A stretch of DNA of 64,000 nucleotides from Amphiura filiformis (lineage: Eukaryota; Echinodermata; Ophiuroidea; Amphilepidida; Amphiuridae). The translations under genes were made by a program, and so were the position numbers. The notes below the pieces were generated by a model, which was given only the letters and a program-made list of their open reading frames with translations, did not search any database and was not told where the DNA came from. Below are positions 46,701-57,350 of this stretch, piece after piece. Every line of letters begins with the position of its first letter. The stretch's first letter is position 1. The stretch lies in NCBI RefSeq assembly GCF_039555335.1, contig NC_092642.1, positions 14,084,243 through 14,148,242 on the forward strand, read 5' to 3'.

Positions 46701-49700
46701 AGTGAGCATTTCAAATTGGGTGCAGCTACAAATCGCTAGTGTTCGCTCAAAGCGCTGGCGTGCACAGATGTGCACATGAAACAGCTGCCTCAATACTTTT
46801 GATATTACTGCCACATCAGGGTGCATGGAAAATGCTTCAGCTTTCTTCCCCTCCCTGTTTGTCTCATAAGAAATGCCAATTTACAATTGAAAACTTTACC
46901 AATACCCTAGTAAAATTTTTGTCCGAAACACTAGCATATTCTGTGAGAAACTTGCAAAAATATTTATGCACTTGACTTTGTTATAAAAAGTATGCAAGTA
47001 TGTGGTCAAGTTTCTTGCAAGACCAAATGCAATTACAGTCAAGTGCTTAAAGTTAATGAGTGTTTGCATAAAGCAATACAGAATGCAAGAATTGAAGGCA
47101 TGGTTTCCAGTTCCTGGTGGATTGCTCTTTTTATGCTGAAATACCCTGGTTTCTTATTTTATTTATTTATTTATTTACTTTTTGTTTTTTATGATTCCAA
47201 ATTTGTTTTCTTATATGGCCAATTTCCAAAATTCCAGAAATTTCTGGTAGACTGGCATCTCTAGATTTTAATCCCATGCCTCCAGTTACAGTGTGTCGAA
47301 CCTGCCAATTTCCTTCAAAATGAAGCAGTTATTCAACTCTATTTCAGTTGATGTATTGATGGCTCATGTCATACATGTACATATCAAGTTTGTTATTTTG
47401 ACATTTACTTGGACATTTTGTTGTTGAATATTTATGAACTTGATTACTTTGTTATACAGGCTTTTATATCAACTTTTCAACTTTGTGTGATTTCTTTTGT
47501 TCATGTTGGCAATTTTGTTAAATATTCAAAATGTGATAAAATTGTCTTCTTTTCACAATTTTATCACACTCTGGTTTGGTGGTGCAGGGTGTGTCCCCTC
47601 GTAATAACAATGATGTGATTTGACTAGGAAATGTATAAATTAAAAGCAATTTTTTTAATCAATGATCAAAAATCAATAAGTATTTATTTTAATAGGTTTG
47701 CAACCCTAATATTACATTTCAGCACATTGTTTTGCACAAATTAAAAGGGTATTTCGTGATCCACAGCATCATCCCCCCACTTTTCACACAAAAAAAGATT
47801 TTTATATCACTTGAAATCTCTGGCTACATACATAATGTTTATGTACAAAAATTTTTTGCAGATTAATTCATTTAGCAAAGATATCGTGAAATTTGAATTT
47901 CGTTCTGGTATATCAGAATGAAATTACAACACATTGTCTATGGAGCAGTGTAATACACATAATCATGCATAACTCACAAACGCAAAATCAGAATCACCTG
48001 AAATTTTCGGAATAAGCTTTTTTCAAGATTATCTACTGAAAAATTACATAAAAAGAGGATGCTAGGATCACAAAATACTCCTTTAAGACAATTTATGCCT
48101 GCAAAGTACATAAATTACCATTTTGCTTGGAACAGTGGAAGCACTTGAACAAATTATTTTGTGCTGTGAGTGAACTTTGTAGTATCACCCACCTTCCTTC
48201 ATTCAAAGGACAACATCTCTATAATGCAACAGAAAATTACATCAAAATCAACAGTCCTAAGTTAGTACTTATATACTATATTGATTACGTCTGTGTACGC
48301 AATGATCACAGACTACTACAGACTATTTATCAACAGTCAAAGACCCCAATCCCCATGCATTGTATGCTGTGAATTCTCGCGTATTCATGAGGGCCGATTG
48401 TTCGATAGTGCCATGTCCAACAATCACGCCAGCGTTGCATGCCTTCGTGTATATGCGATAGAGCTTTGTGTGCCTTCACGTTTACGCGGAAAGCCATAAA
48501 AATATGCGGTCGCATTTCAATTTTCATGGAACAATCAGCCCTCATTATCAGGTGATGCTGAGACTTTGACTATTTGGAGTTTGTCTGTTAGGCCAAGTAA
48601 AAAAATAAAATGTATATTGTCTGGACTTTTTCAAAAATCAGTGAGGGAGGTCCTTAAGGGCTGTGCAATAATTATGAGCCCCCCTCGGGGTAAAATTTCT
48701 GAACGACTCACCAAAAATCGCTTGCCCCCCCTCTCGGCCCGCCAAAAATCGGTTGCCCCCCCACCTCCTCGGCCTGCCAAAAATTCTTTGCCCCCCCTTG
48801 TGCATGCCAAATTTTGGGATCCCAATTTTCAAACCTTAAATGGTCTATATACATGTTGAAAGCGCAGCGTAGCAGGAAAATTTGCATATTTAAGCGCTTC
48901 CGTACTGTTTTTCTAAGCCTTTTAGAGCATTTTATTTAAAAGGCACCCCATGAATGTGTGCCAAAAATCGCTTGCTCCCCCTCTTTGGCTCGCCAAAAAT
49001 TTCCCCCCCCCCCCCAATTTTACCCTCCCCAGGGCTCATAATTATTGCACAGCCCCTTATTATTTATTATTATGTTATTTTTTACCCATTCATAAATGTG
49101 TAAAATTGCAATTGCAAAGTGTTTGTCAACACATCATAAAATCAGGGAGGCCCCCTAAATATTTGTGTTATTTCCCCAAAGCCCTACCCCTAGCTTTGCA
49201 AAGTGTTTGCAATGTGTTTATAAATGATAACAAGAACTTCTTAATATGTCTTTTCATCACAACAATTTTAGAAACAAAGTAAGGAAGCAAATAGCAAAAA
49301 TAACAAAAATATTTGAAAATCTCCAAAAATTGGTGAGGGTGGGGACGATATACATGTTATTTGTTTTACTTGGCCTTATCTCTTTCGTCCATGGTAATGA
49401 TGTTCTTGCACTTAGGCCAAGAAAAAAAATTGTTTGCTTGCCCACAAATGAATTTTAACAATTGGGTCGGTCGGTCGGGATTTCTTTTTTTTTTCTTCTT
49501 TTTTTTTAAGTACTGTTTGTATTAATTAAGGCTCAAAATATGAAAAATCAGACAATTTTTGTGTCAATATGAATCAACTAACATTACAAAACAACTAAAA
49601 TGTTGAACGCAAGCTATGAAATACATTTTTTTTTAATCTTCAGAATGCAAAAATTTGAAAAGAAAAAAAAATTTCAGGAATTTCCCAAAATAGGGTCGGT

Positions 49701-52700
49701 ATTCTTTTGTACAGTAAATAGGAAAAAAAACCTTCTTTCTGATTTCCAAAATTAGGATCGGTCGGTTGAGGGCAAGCGAACATCTTTTTTTTTGGCCTTA
49801 CACAAAGACATAGGCCTACTTTACCTTCTTCTTTCACAGGCTTCATGACTTCTCGATAAGCCTCACCCTCTATATGTACCCCCAGAACTTTGTTGTCAAT
49901 GAGCCAATCAGCTTTCTGCATGACAGCATCTTGCAATCTGCTTACAGCCCTCACTGGTATCTGTAATATATAAACCACACTTCCTCTCTCCTGTCCAATG
50001 AGATTTATCTGATGTGGTTTCATTCCAAGACTGTTAGCTACTCTGATGATAAAAGCTTTGACTTGCTTGTTTTTGGTATGCTTAGCATGACCTGCTATTC
50101 GAAATTTCACTTTCTTTGTTCCATTAGCTGAAAAAAAAACAGGAAAAAGAAACAATCAGAGAAAACCCCATCAGAAGATGTACAGTGGATCCTTGGATCA
50201 ACCAAACCCCTCAAACAGAACTAATATTATGCAGTAGCACAGATAAGGATAGCATAATAAAAAGTACATGTAGTGTTAAATGTATAATTAATATGAAGAG
50301 GGGAGCGGGTGGACATGCACTGCATACCCAGAGCAAACTTAATCGTTACCAAATGGGAGTCCTTCTTTTCTTGTTCTTGTTCAGATAATGGCCAACCCTC
50401 CTTTTGGAGTCAAGACGGACAGGGTAAGAGTCTTGCAACTACATGCAGTTTCATAAAAGGTATTATAATGATTGTGATAATTGGAAAGGAAAGAAATTTT
50501 GACACTGTGCTACGACATTAAAAAAAAAACCCTCTATAATAATTTAATTCTCTAGAATAAAGCATCTGCAATGTACATGGTAACAAACCAAGGCAACCTT
50601 TTGCACAGCTTGACAGCATATTTGGCTGTCACCAAATTTTTCAATTTCTTCACCTCCCCAAATGTAACAGCACATTACTACATTAGCAACTTTCCGCCTT
50701 CCCCAGATGTAACGGTGCTAGGGGCACTTACCCACATGTTCCCTACTCACACTTTTCAAGTTGAAAATTTGTAAAATTACATACTTACGTGGTGCATTCT
50801 TTGTAATAAACATTGTTATTGGTTGACCGTCCCGATTCTTGGCATATTCAGACACATCATCTGCTACAGCCTTTGCGTATCTCTTCACCTTTTGCAACAC
50901 ACTACACTTTTCAACCTGATATAGAACTATTTGTAAGAAGCACAAATTATCTGGATGCAACAAATTTTTACTCTCCATAAGCATGACAAAATCTTCTCCT
51001 GATTGCATTCCATTGATTTCATTTTGTTGGATTCCAAATCCTTTAACATCTGAAATGAGAAACAAAGGAAAATGCAGACTTCCAAGTATAAAGCAAAGCA
51101 TTGATCAACATGGTGTTTGTATGGTAAAAAACTTTGGAACACATATTCATGTATACAAGCATGTGGACTGAGGAAATTCTGGACAGAAAGTGGTCATCTA
51201 AAAGGCACATTGTTTGAAACTGGCTTTGTCAAAAAAATTTTGTACGGGGATGTGCCACGCAGACTTTCGTATACTGACTTTCTCTTTACTTACCTTTTGC
51301 TGTTTTTGCTACCCATCAGTATACTAATTGTTCACAAAAAACACATAAAAAAGAACACAAATTTGCCCTAATTGGGCACTTTTAAGGACACTCTTGCACA
51401 TATTTTTATTTGGCACATTGGTCTCCACTGCAACCCCCCATTGACATACCAAAATCGCTGAAAAGGTCCCCAAAACGGTGGCACATATCTGTATATCTTC
51501 AGCCATGTAGGACCCCCTCCCCCTGGGGCCATTGTAACCATGTAATAAGGAACACCCCTCTTATTCTTAATGACACCCCCATGTGATGAGTGTGTATGAC
51601 TTTTTAACCGTGGAATTTCATACACCGGCCATTTAACTGTGGAGTTTAACAGTGGAGTTTTACAAAAAACTGCACAGTGGAGTACGTAGCGTCATAGGGT
51701 ATGAGGGTACATGACCCCAATCGAGTTGAAAATTTATAATCCAACAGGAAAATTACCAAAAATGGCTTGTTCCCCCAAATCAGACCCGGTGACATGGTCA
51801 GTGCCTCACCATTGGATTACTCACGCTAAGCTACTGACTGTGGAGGTCTATTTATCATACCATCAAGTAGGTTCCTGTGTTTTCATTGGATAAGCGCCCC
51901 AAAATGCACCAAGACGTTGTTGGTTTGTGTATAATATGCACAACAGCACAGTTTGAATGTGGATACAAATGCATTACTTACCTTGTTTTAGAAGCATTTT
52001 ACAGACTTTTAATGTGTCTGTTGACATTAGGTTCAGCCTCACTGTAATAGCATTGTATGCAAAGTTGGGAATACTGCTAAGTTTCAATTTGCCACTTTTC
52101 TTCATTCTTTTCCCCTCATGTGTTGCTGTGGATTATGAAAACAGAAGAATACATTTATAGCATAAACCTAAAAAAAAATGCAATTTCACTTTGATTCGGA
52201 TATTTGGTGGAGATAATGACACAAGGTGCAGGGACGTAAATGGGTGACATAGCCATATTCTGAACATCCACCAGGTCCTTGGCCAAGTGGCCGAGGGCTT
52301 GCGCGGTGTATTGCCCATTTAGGGGGGTTTGTCCTGGAAATAGGCTGCAGGATATCACCACCCTCCTAAAAAGTTTCTTTGGCTCTTTTTATGACGAATT
52401 ATCATAAACAAATATTTTTTTACATTCCCGGATTTGATTTTTTGGGGGGGGGGGGGGCAAATTTCCGGAATTCCGATAATACCCGGAAGATTTACATCCC
52501 TGAAGGTGATCAAATGTGCTGCATATTATCTCTAAACTTTGTTGACCTAAAGTTGGGTAGTGATGTAGGTGAATATTTCAATGGTCGCAGTATCCAATCT
52601 TGTCCATTAAGTTTGTTCGGTTTATATAAGGCGGAAAAAATAAGACTCATAACATCGTGTATTGATATAGAATGGCATGCACGGGCGCAATGCTTACGCT

Positions 52701-55700
52701 AGTAGTGCATTGCGTAATGCGTGACTGGTGCACGCTTATGTGAATTTACGTGAGCGTGAGTTGGGACTTTATTGATGTGCACAGTAACAAAAGCCGAATA
52801 ATTTCCGCCTTATATGAGCCGAACAAACTTAGTCGTCGACATCATCATCATCATCGTTGTCAACGTCAACATCACCATCACTAGTATAACCATTATCAAT
52901 TCCAACATATCATCATAATGTTTAAAATATGCTAAGCTTATTTGCTTGAAAAGACATTGTATTGTGACATACAAACCTGTACTAGGCTGCTCCTTTTGAT
53001 GACAATTATGATGTACATTGCCATTATCACCACCCCTTCTCCTTTTCTGAGGTGGTTGGCCATCTTCATCATCAGAATGTTTAAGTTTATGTTTATGACC
53101 TGGAAAAAAATGTTTAATTTGGTTCTTTTTAATTGAGGATGAATTGTCAAATAACCAACTTCAAGCACTGAGCCTTTTTTTCGTTTCTTTTCAGTTACAT
53201 GCAGCATGCAGGGATGTATATCTTTAACACCCACCTGCAGGGTACTGGAGGGCAGCTTTTTCTATTGGGTGGGTTACATTTCAAAATGACTTGTCAGTCT
53301 TGCATAAAATTTTATATCACTGACTATTCAACCATGTTGGACAGGTATGTTTTCCTGTGTCCCATTAAAGGCCTATTCAATGATTTGCTCATCCGGAGGA
53401 TCTTAAAATCATCAAAATTCAGATTTTGGCACCTTTGTAAGTGTCACAGATGTGCTAATATAGCCTGCTAGTGGTTAAGCCGAAAGCTGTGTATTAAATA
53501 CAAAAAGATATTTGACATGAATACATAATTTTTCTACTTTAAGTATACAAATTAGCTACATGTATTTGAATGGGGATTTGCTGTTTTCCTTCTTTTTTGC
53601 CAAATTTTTCATTTCACACATACCTCATGACATTATTTTAATGACTTATTCTTCACTTTCAGGCAACTTATACACAATTTTTCACACTTTAGCTGACATC
53701 ACTGAATAAGCTTCAACTGCTTATAATAGCAACAAAATTGATGAAAAGACTAGAAGGGGGTAGGGGTTTGCAAATAAATTTGCTAACTCAACTCCCAAAA
53801 AGAAAATTTCTAACCAAATGATTTGGTTTGCAACTCGATCACCCCCCAGAAAATATCAATCCACCTAAAACCAACAGCAAAAGAAAATTTCAACCCCCTA
53901 ACAACCCCTATAGTGTAAAATTCAAACCGGACCTGAGAAAACAACTTTTCTATTCAACTCGTTTCTCCTTCTTACCTTACTCTCCACCAAAAAGCAGAAA
54001 GAGAGTACCATATCTTACTGTGTTTTTCAGGTCACCTACAAAAATCTGAAATTGGTCTTGACATCATTTTTTCACCACCTACAGGTGACATTCCGAACTA
54101 TATGTATGCTAATTTTCAAGTAGCTATCTTCAACAAAACAAAAGTTATGACCCAACAGGTAGAACTTTTTGAATGACCCTTAAGTGCAACTATGACAGCA
54201 GTGGCTTACCTACATCATGTTATTGCTATCTGAGCTGCTTGAAAAGAGATTTCTTAAGTCCTGAACTGTCGTTCAGGCAACACAAAAACACACTTTTATT
54301 TGGTCATGTCTCACAAATGTCACAAAACTTAAAATTATCTCATGTTCATATGAGAGCATTCACAATTCCATACTTACCTCGTAAAAAATAACCACTGTTG
54401 TAACTGCTCGACTGTCCAGCCTCTGACGACTCTGTTTCCTGTACCACACCAGATGTATCGCCATCAGTGCTTGGTTGAGTCAACATTCTGCATGTACATG
54501 TAGTTCCTTGCAGCTGATTTGCAATATGGCTATCTAATGGCATAAATCAATTAAAACACACAATATATCTTTTAATCAATGGTATGAAAAGTCAAAACCT
54601 GTAAAATGTGTTCTCAGAATGTTGAAAACCGAAAACAGCACAAAATTTCTGCTTAAAGGCGAAAGTTTCGAAGTCTGCCACAGCCACATGCAAAGGATGG
54701 GTGCTGGTTCTCACTAACTACATTGTGTGAACTATATTGGTATAGATTTGCATTACAGTAGAATAACACTGGATTTTGTTGATTGTCTGATTATATATTT
54801 AAGCAATTCTATTTTTTTAAAGTCCAGGAGCGCACTTCTACGTCAAAATCTCATGTATGCCCTAATTGTCCACTCACTCATCACCATAGAAAAAATGATA
54901 GATTCTGTAAGCACATACCCTTCTTCTTTGGTTTAGGCGGCATACTCAGACATAACTCAGAATAAGACTATGGTCTAGGGTGTCGCTAATGAATCAGTAT
55001 ACTATGTTGATTTTGTTGATTGCCTGATCTGCTTGAAGCAGAATGTGATGAAAAATAGAAGAGAGTTTCCCAAAAGCAGTGCTTCTATTTTGATCTTAGT
55101 TGAAAGAGGAATGTATGTGATTTTTCTTGGAATGTGATTTCTCTCCAAGAAAAGGAATTTATATCATACAGTGCATAATTTTATACTAGGGCCTGTGACT
55201 TGATAACACAGGATTAATATTTTTGGTTTAACCTTTTCCCAAGTTACAGATGTTACAGTTACAGAAATGATATATTTCATATAAATGTCCTTTTTTTTCA
55301 AATACCCAACAAATTATTTACAGTATAAAATAATTGTAAAATTGTTGCCACTTCTGTGTTTATCAGAAAATGCTAGATTATTATTTATGTGGTTATTTTG
55401 CTACATTCAAAAGTAATATAATACTAAAGAAACTTTTTTGTCATAATGTGACCGCCCACCACAAACCAGCCGTAAAGTTAGCAAATTGTATTCTGAGTTA
55501 CATTGTAAAATGTGCAAAGGTCGTATTCATAGTATACCTCAAGTTGGTGCTACACGTATCTCTTTTTGCTAGTGCCAGTCAAACACCTTTTAAACCAATC
55601 AATAATCCTATTGTTGAAGAGGATAATAAGCTTCTACATATGTCTATAAAATTCTTAAATAGGTCTAGTCTTTGTTTGCTTTGGCTAAATCCTGCTCAGG

Positions 55701-56651
55701 TGATGGGTTACAAAGCATTGTATTTTGTGTAGGTATGTATAACCAACAATTGAACCTTATTAAGGGGGTACTACACCCCTGGCCAATTTTGTGCCTATTT
55801 TTGCTTTTTTTTTCCAAAAGTATAGCGCATTGGTGACAAGTAAGATATGTATATTATAGGGGCATTGATTTATTGATCAAATATTGGGTTTCCCTCATTT
55901 TTGACTGTAACTCCACAACTGTTTTCTGTGCTGAAATAAATTTTCCAGTGTAATAGTTGTAGTCCTTGCCCCTTTAATGTACATATCTTACTTGTCACCA
56001 ATGTGCTATAACTTTTGAGAAAAATTAAAAAATAGGCACAAAATTGGGCAAGGGTGTAGTACCCCCTTAACTTGGGGATGATTTGAAATGACGACTGCTA
56101 ATTTTGACTGTTTGATATATATTACCACCAATGTTGAAAAAGAGACACATGTAGAACCGAAATATACCATTTTATTGAAGGAGCAAAGTTCAACAAACCA
56201 AAAGCCCACTTCTGGATATCGTTTGAAGTCAAATGATATACCATTTTAAAGCTTATGATATATATTTTCTAAACACAAAATAAAACAAAATTGACCGGGG
56301 TCCGACTTTACGGCTGGTTTGTGGTGGACGGTTACATGTTATTTCTTCTCATTTGCTGAACTTTAATGCAGGGACCAAGCTTCTGATCACTTCAGACTAA
56401 TGGTCACAAATAAATAGTCTAGAATCTGTATCATAAAGAATGTTCTGTACGGGGTTAAAATCCAATTCATTTTGCCCTACATCACCACAGACCTATTAGT
56501 GTGTGTTTATATGCTTACCATTCTGGCAACTTGATTGAATTGTCACTGGTCCATGACAAATGTAGTAGTCTCCAGTAACTCTTGTTTGGTTGCCAGCTAC
56601 ATTAGTTCCAGATTGTACAACAGGCAGATTTTTTTCAGTCTGGGACGTCAT
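37072..56651 (-). CDS. Gene B: DED / TRADD-N-like / Cys-rich C-terminal protein (join of 9 coding exons)
   Basis: Exons, 5' to 3' on the minus strand: 56651-56519, 54533-54378, 53099-52977, 52125-51982, 51049-50789, 50127-49825, 45687-45578, 40472-40269, 37716-37072. All junctions are GT-AG, every phase agrees, and the total is 2079 bases (692 aa plus stop), which strongly supports the model. Layout: residues 1-44 assembly-motif-like N terminus, 45-96 Ser-rich, 97-137 basic with a KRRR stretch, about 158-246 DED, about 276-361 TRADD-N-like beta-alpha-beta-beta-alpha-beta domain, 374-478 hydrophilic then acidic linker, 479-692 Cys-rich domain. DEDs are homotypic adaptor modules of apoptosis and immunity; TRADD-N is a ferredoxin-like fold found in the TNF receptor adaptor TRADD and in many metazoan and bacterial defence proteins. 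The role as an immune adaptor is inferred. Gene A is its paralogue. Exon boundaries are mine and untested by RNA data. Confidence 0.75.
37876..39401. repeat. Tandem duplication, two units of about 773 and 753 bases
   Basis: 37876-38648 and 38649-39401 are nearly identical; the second lacks about 17 bases after gcgcgtcagtc. Both include a (tctc)n tract and cccgggcacgcacctga. Intron 8 of gene B. High identity indicates a recent event or an assembly artefact. Confidence 0.8.
39891..40154. mobile_element. MITE family 1, short copy
   Basis: Ends aaagcgcatttcatgatcca and ggatcacgaaatactccttt. It lies 115 bases from the acidic exon of gene B. Confidence 0.7.
40269..40472 (-). CDS. Gene B coding exon 8: acidic linker
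   Basis: A 204-base, phase 0-0 exon, acceptor ATACTACAG, donor GTATTG. Of 68 residues, well over half are Glu or Asp (SDEEEEELDTEDIE and similar), ending CKYMNGDEMK. Acidic tracts like this occur in chromatin and RNA-binding proteins and may mask the basic C-terminal domain; that is inference. Confidence 0.6.
41467..41836 (+). repeat. Tandem duplication, 185-base unit twice
   Basis: ctaattttgaagcaaagttt starts both units; only a few bases differ. Intron 7 of gene B. Confidence 0.85.
42673..43800 (+). repeat. Three copies of a roughly 220-base unit, two in tandem
   Basis: Units start ttactggggaaattcgctta at 42673 and 42895 and ttactggcgaaatttgctt at 43643; shared tggccattgccatg and gtgtaatacaaactttt. 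Unrelated sequence fills 43100-43640. Confidence 0.7.
43801..45577. other. Gene B intron 7 remainder
   Basis: No exon or clear repeat recognised apart from short AT-rich runs. Confidence 0.4.
45578..45687 (-). CDS. Gene B coding exon 7: hydrophilic linker
   Basis: A 110-base exon, phase 1 to 0, between GTTACAG and GTAGGC. The 37 residues include VPKETDVDQRSDSDRRVKE and end EPLWKK. No domain; the charge pattern suggests a flexible linker. It is accepted because it converts the phase correctly between the TRADD-N-like exon and the acidic exon. Confidence 0.55.
45688..47741. other. Gene B intron 6, first part
   Basis: Holds a CpG-rich islet at 46185-46285 (gggcgtgcgccgcc, gatcgcgcgataat). ORFs present have no domain or splice support. 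Confidence 0.4.
47742..48085. mobile_element. MITE family 1, best-preserved copy
   Basis: 344 bases with ends aaagggtatttcgtgatcca and ggatcacaaaatactccttt. Used here as the reference for the other copies; its interior includes the uninterrupted tgtaatacacataatc site. Confidence 0.75.
48386..48547. repeat. Hairpin with CpG-rich loop
   Basis: Arms catgagggccgattgttc and gaacaatcagccctcatt (with mismatches) enclose a loop full of gcgt/acgc words. No coding sense. Confidence 0.55.
48657..49056. mobile_element. MITE family 2, copy 3
   Basis: agggctgtgcaataattatg at the left, cataattattgcacagcccc at the right; TTA on each side. The interior shares taaatggtct..a.atgttg and the cttccgtactgtttt segment with 29533-29909. 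Confidence 0.75.
49415..49797. mobile_element. GGCC-ended MITE beside the TRADD-N exon
   Basis: Left ggccaagaaaaaaaattgtt, right ggcaagcgaacatctttttt...ggcc, flanked by TTA (49412-49414, 49798-49800). Interior gtcggtcggt repeats. 27 bases separate it from the gene B exon 6 end. Confidence 0.7.
49825..50127 (-). CDS. Gene B coding exon 6: TRADD-N-like domain
   Basis: A 303-base, phase 1-1 exon of 101 residues. Order seen: strand KKVKFRIAG, helix NKQVKAFIIRVANSLGM, strand HQINLIGQERG, strand SVVYILQIPV, helix RAVSRLQDAVMQKADWL, strand KVLGVHIEGE. This is the ferredoxin-like layout of TRADD-N domains, including the GSVVY...IP block. The homologous exon of gene A (13428-13718) keeps the same order and the terminal HIEGE. 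A MITE starts 27 bp beyond the donor, at 49797. Confidence 0.75.
50789..51049 (-). CDS. Gene B coding exon 5: DED, second half
   Basis: A 261-base, phase 1-1 exon, acceptor CTCATTTCAG, donor GTAAGT. Residues 186-250 complete the DED: FVMLMESKNLLHPDNLCFLQ corresponds to the classic F..LE..gLL...NL.fL core of helices 4-5, followed by a final helix with VKRYAKAV. The end, PITMFITKNAP, lines up with PLVLFKRRGKSF in gene A. DED-DED contacts recruit partners such as caspases or adaptors; no caspase is in the window. Confidence 0.75.
51982..52125 (-). CDS. Gene B coding exon 4: DED, first half
   Basis: A 144-base, phase 1-1 exon. After a Lys-rich start, residues 156-185 (IPNFAYNAI ... LKVCKMLLKQ) give helices 1-2 of a death effector domain, with the usual Leu spacing before the K-x-LL block. 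The intron falls between helix 2 and helix 3, exactly as in gene A (exon end 16593), so the split is ancestral to both copies. Donor GTAAGT. Confidence 0.7.
52607..52833. repeat. Hairpin with CpG-rich loop in gene B intron 3
   Basis: gtttgttcggtttatataag is inverted at 52803-52833 (cttatatgagccgaacaaac, one mismatch). The loop has gcgcaatgcttacgc, gcgtaatgcgtg and cacgcttatgtg. Confidence 0.65.
52977..53099 (-). CDS. Gene B coding exon 3: basic NLS-like segment
   Basis: A 123-base, phase 1-1 exon (TTTTTTTCCAG acceptor, GTTTGT donor). The 41 residues are rich in His, Lys and Asp and contain GQPPQKRRRGG, a good match to a monopartite nuclear localisation signal, followed by a His-rich stretch. 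No equivalent was found in gene A, so nuclear targeting may be specific to gene B. The NLS is a reading of composition, not proof. Confidence 0.6.
53100..54377. other. Gene B intron 2
   Basis: No repeat named. A C-rich stretch at 53820-53900 and short ORFs without support. Confidence 0.4.
54378..54533 (-). CDS. Gene B coding exon 2: Ser-rich segment
   Basis: A 156-base, phase 1-1 exon between a TAG acceptor and a GTAAGT donor encoding residues 45-96. It contains NQLQGTT, LTQPSTDGDTSG and ETESSEAG, and looks disordered. The same blocks occur in order in gene A at 22962-23120, which shows both are real exons. No domain recognised; a likely flexible spacer with many potential phosphorylation sites. 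Confidence 0.7.
55449..56335. mobile_element. Inverted-repeat element carrying a TTAA MITE
   Basis: accgcccaccacaaaccagc plus cgtaaagt (55451-55478) is inverted at 56304-56331. A second element sits inside at 55764-56066. Intron 1 of gene B. Confidence 0.65.
55764..56066. mobile_element. TTAA-flanked MITE (piggyBac-like signature)
   Basis: TTAA at 55760-55763 and 56067-56070; arms gggggtactacacccctggc / gggcaagggtgtagtacccc extend over 100 bases with small changes. TTAA duplication is the piggyBac hallmark, though palindromic TTAA ends alone are not proof. Confidence 0.7.
56519..56651 (-). CDS. Gene B coding exon 1: N-terminal GNQ...GDYY...GPVTIQ motif
   Basis: It starts at ATG 56651 (MTSQTEKNLP) and ends in phase 1 at a GTAAGC donor. 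The 44 residues hold a Gly/Asn-rich stretch, then GDYY, then GPVTIQSS. The exon is the same length (133 bases) as the first coding exon of gene A, with most residues identical, so it is under constraint. The pattern of short beta-prone stretches divided by G and N resembles the short N-terminal motifs that seed polymerisation in some NLR-type proteins, but I cannot assign it to a named family. The acceptor, at 56677/56678, is weak in pyrimidines. Confidence 0.75.
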
Positions 56652-57190
56652 TTTGTGCTGCTGGCTTGAGCTAGCTCCTACAACTCACATATTTTAATTC
56701 TGTAAACAGTCAGTAACATATCAATTTTAAACAATCATTGATACTGGTACCAGTGGTGACAAGTGACCATTTCTTTATAAACCATCATAATAGTTATCTA
56801 CTCCCTACTCCTATTCCAGAAAAATATAGTACTAATCTTTTTTAGAATTAGAAAATATTATCCTGCTTTTCCTTTAGTTAGTTCTAACTACCAGTAAAAG
56901 TTCACTTATAATAATTTTGCAACTTGATGGAAAATGTTTTCTTACAAATGTAGTCACTAAATTCTATGACTTGTCACAAGTCGAAGCAAAATGTTGAGTA
57001 CAGGCTTCGGTTCGAAGTGTGTACAGTTTGATTTTACAACATTGATTGTGAAAATGACCTTCTAGAGGATGTCATCAAACTGTTGGTTTGTTTCAAAAAG
57101 GTGTGATAAGGACTATATGCAAAACGAATATTTGAATGAATGTTTGAAACATGTTTAGGTTTTAAAAGAAAACTATTATATTAAACTTAC

Positions 57191-57245
57191 CAAAAAGACG
57201 GACATCTTCACTCAACAACCATTTTTCACAAAATGACGCACTTGA
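57191..57245 (-). other. Gene B 5' UTR exon
   Basis: The block ends at a TTTTTG|GTAAGTTT donor and begins near a 15-base sequence (tgacgca core) identical to that upstream of gene A. The first coding exon lies 0.5 kb further on. It contains upstream ATGs; with the acceptor at 56678 one gives a 14-codon upstream ORF whose TGA overlaps the main ATG. The 5' limit is a guess from homology to gene A. Confidence 0.5.
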
Positions 57246-57254
57246 AAAGCCTCT

Positions 57255-57264
57255 GGAAATTCCC
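57255..57264 (-). promoter_or_regulatory. kB-type site, gene B promoter
   Basis: On the minus strand this reads GGGAATTTCC, a full match to the NF-kB/Rel consensus. The flanking bases (AGTGGGA..TTTCCAGAG) are conserved at the equivalent place upstream of gene A. An inverted CCAAT box (57276-57280) lies 12 bases further upstream. Confidence 0.55.
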
Positions 57265-57275
57265 ACTTAGCTCTG

Positions 57276-57280
57276 ATTGG
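57276..57280 (-). promoter_or_regulatory. CCAAT box, gene B promoter
   Basis: CAGCCAATCAG on the minus strand, 12 bases upstream of the kB site. The same spacing order (CCAAT then kB) is present at 31766-31794 upstream of gene A. Confidence 0.45.
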
Positions 57281-57350
57281 CTGCATCCAACCATCACCTG
57301 ACAATGTTACCTTGATTGTGCATGAGTTACCAAAGTCCATCAATACCATA

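Noticed and set aside
48566..49282. Proline-rich plus-strand ORFs
   Set aside because: They translate the C-rich interior of MITE family 2 and recur in its other copies.
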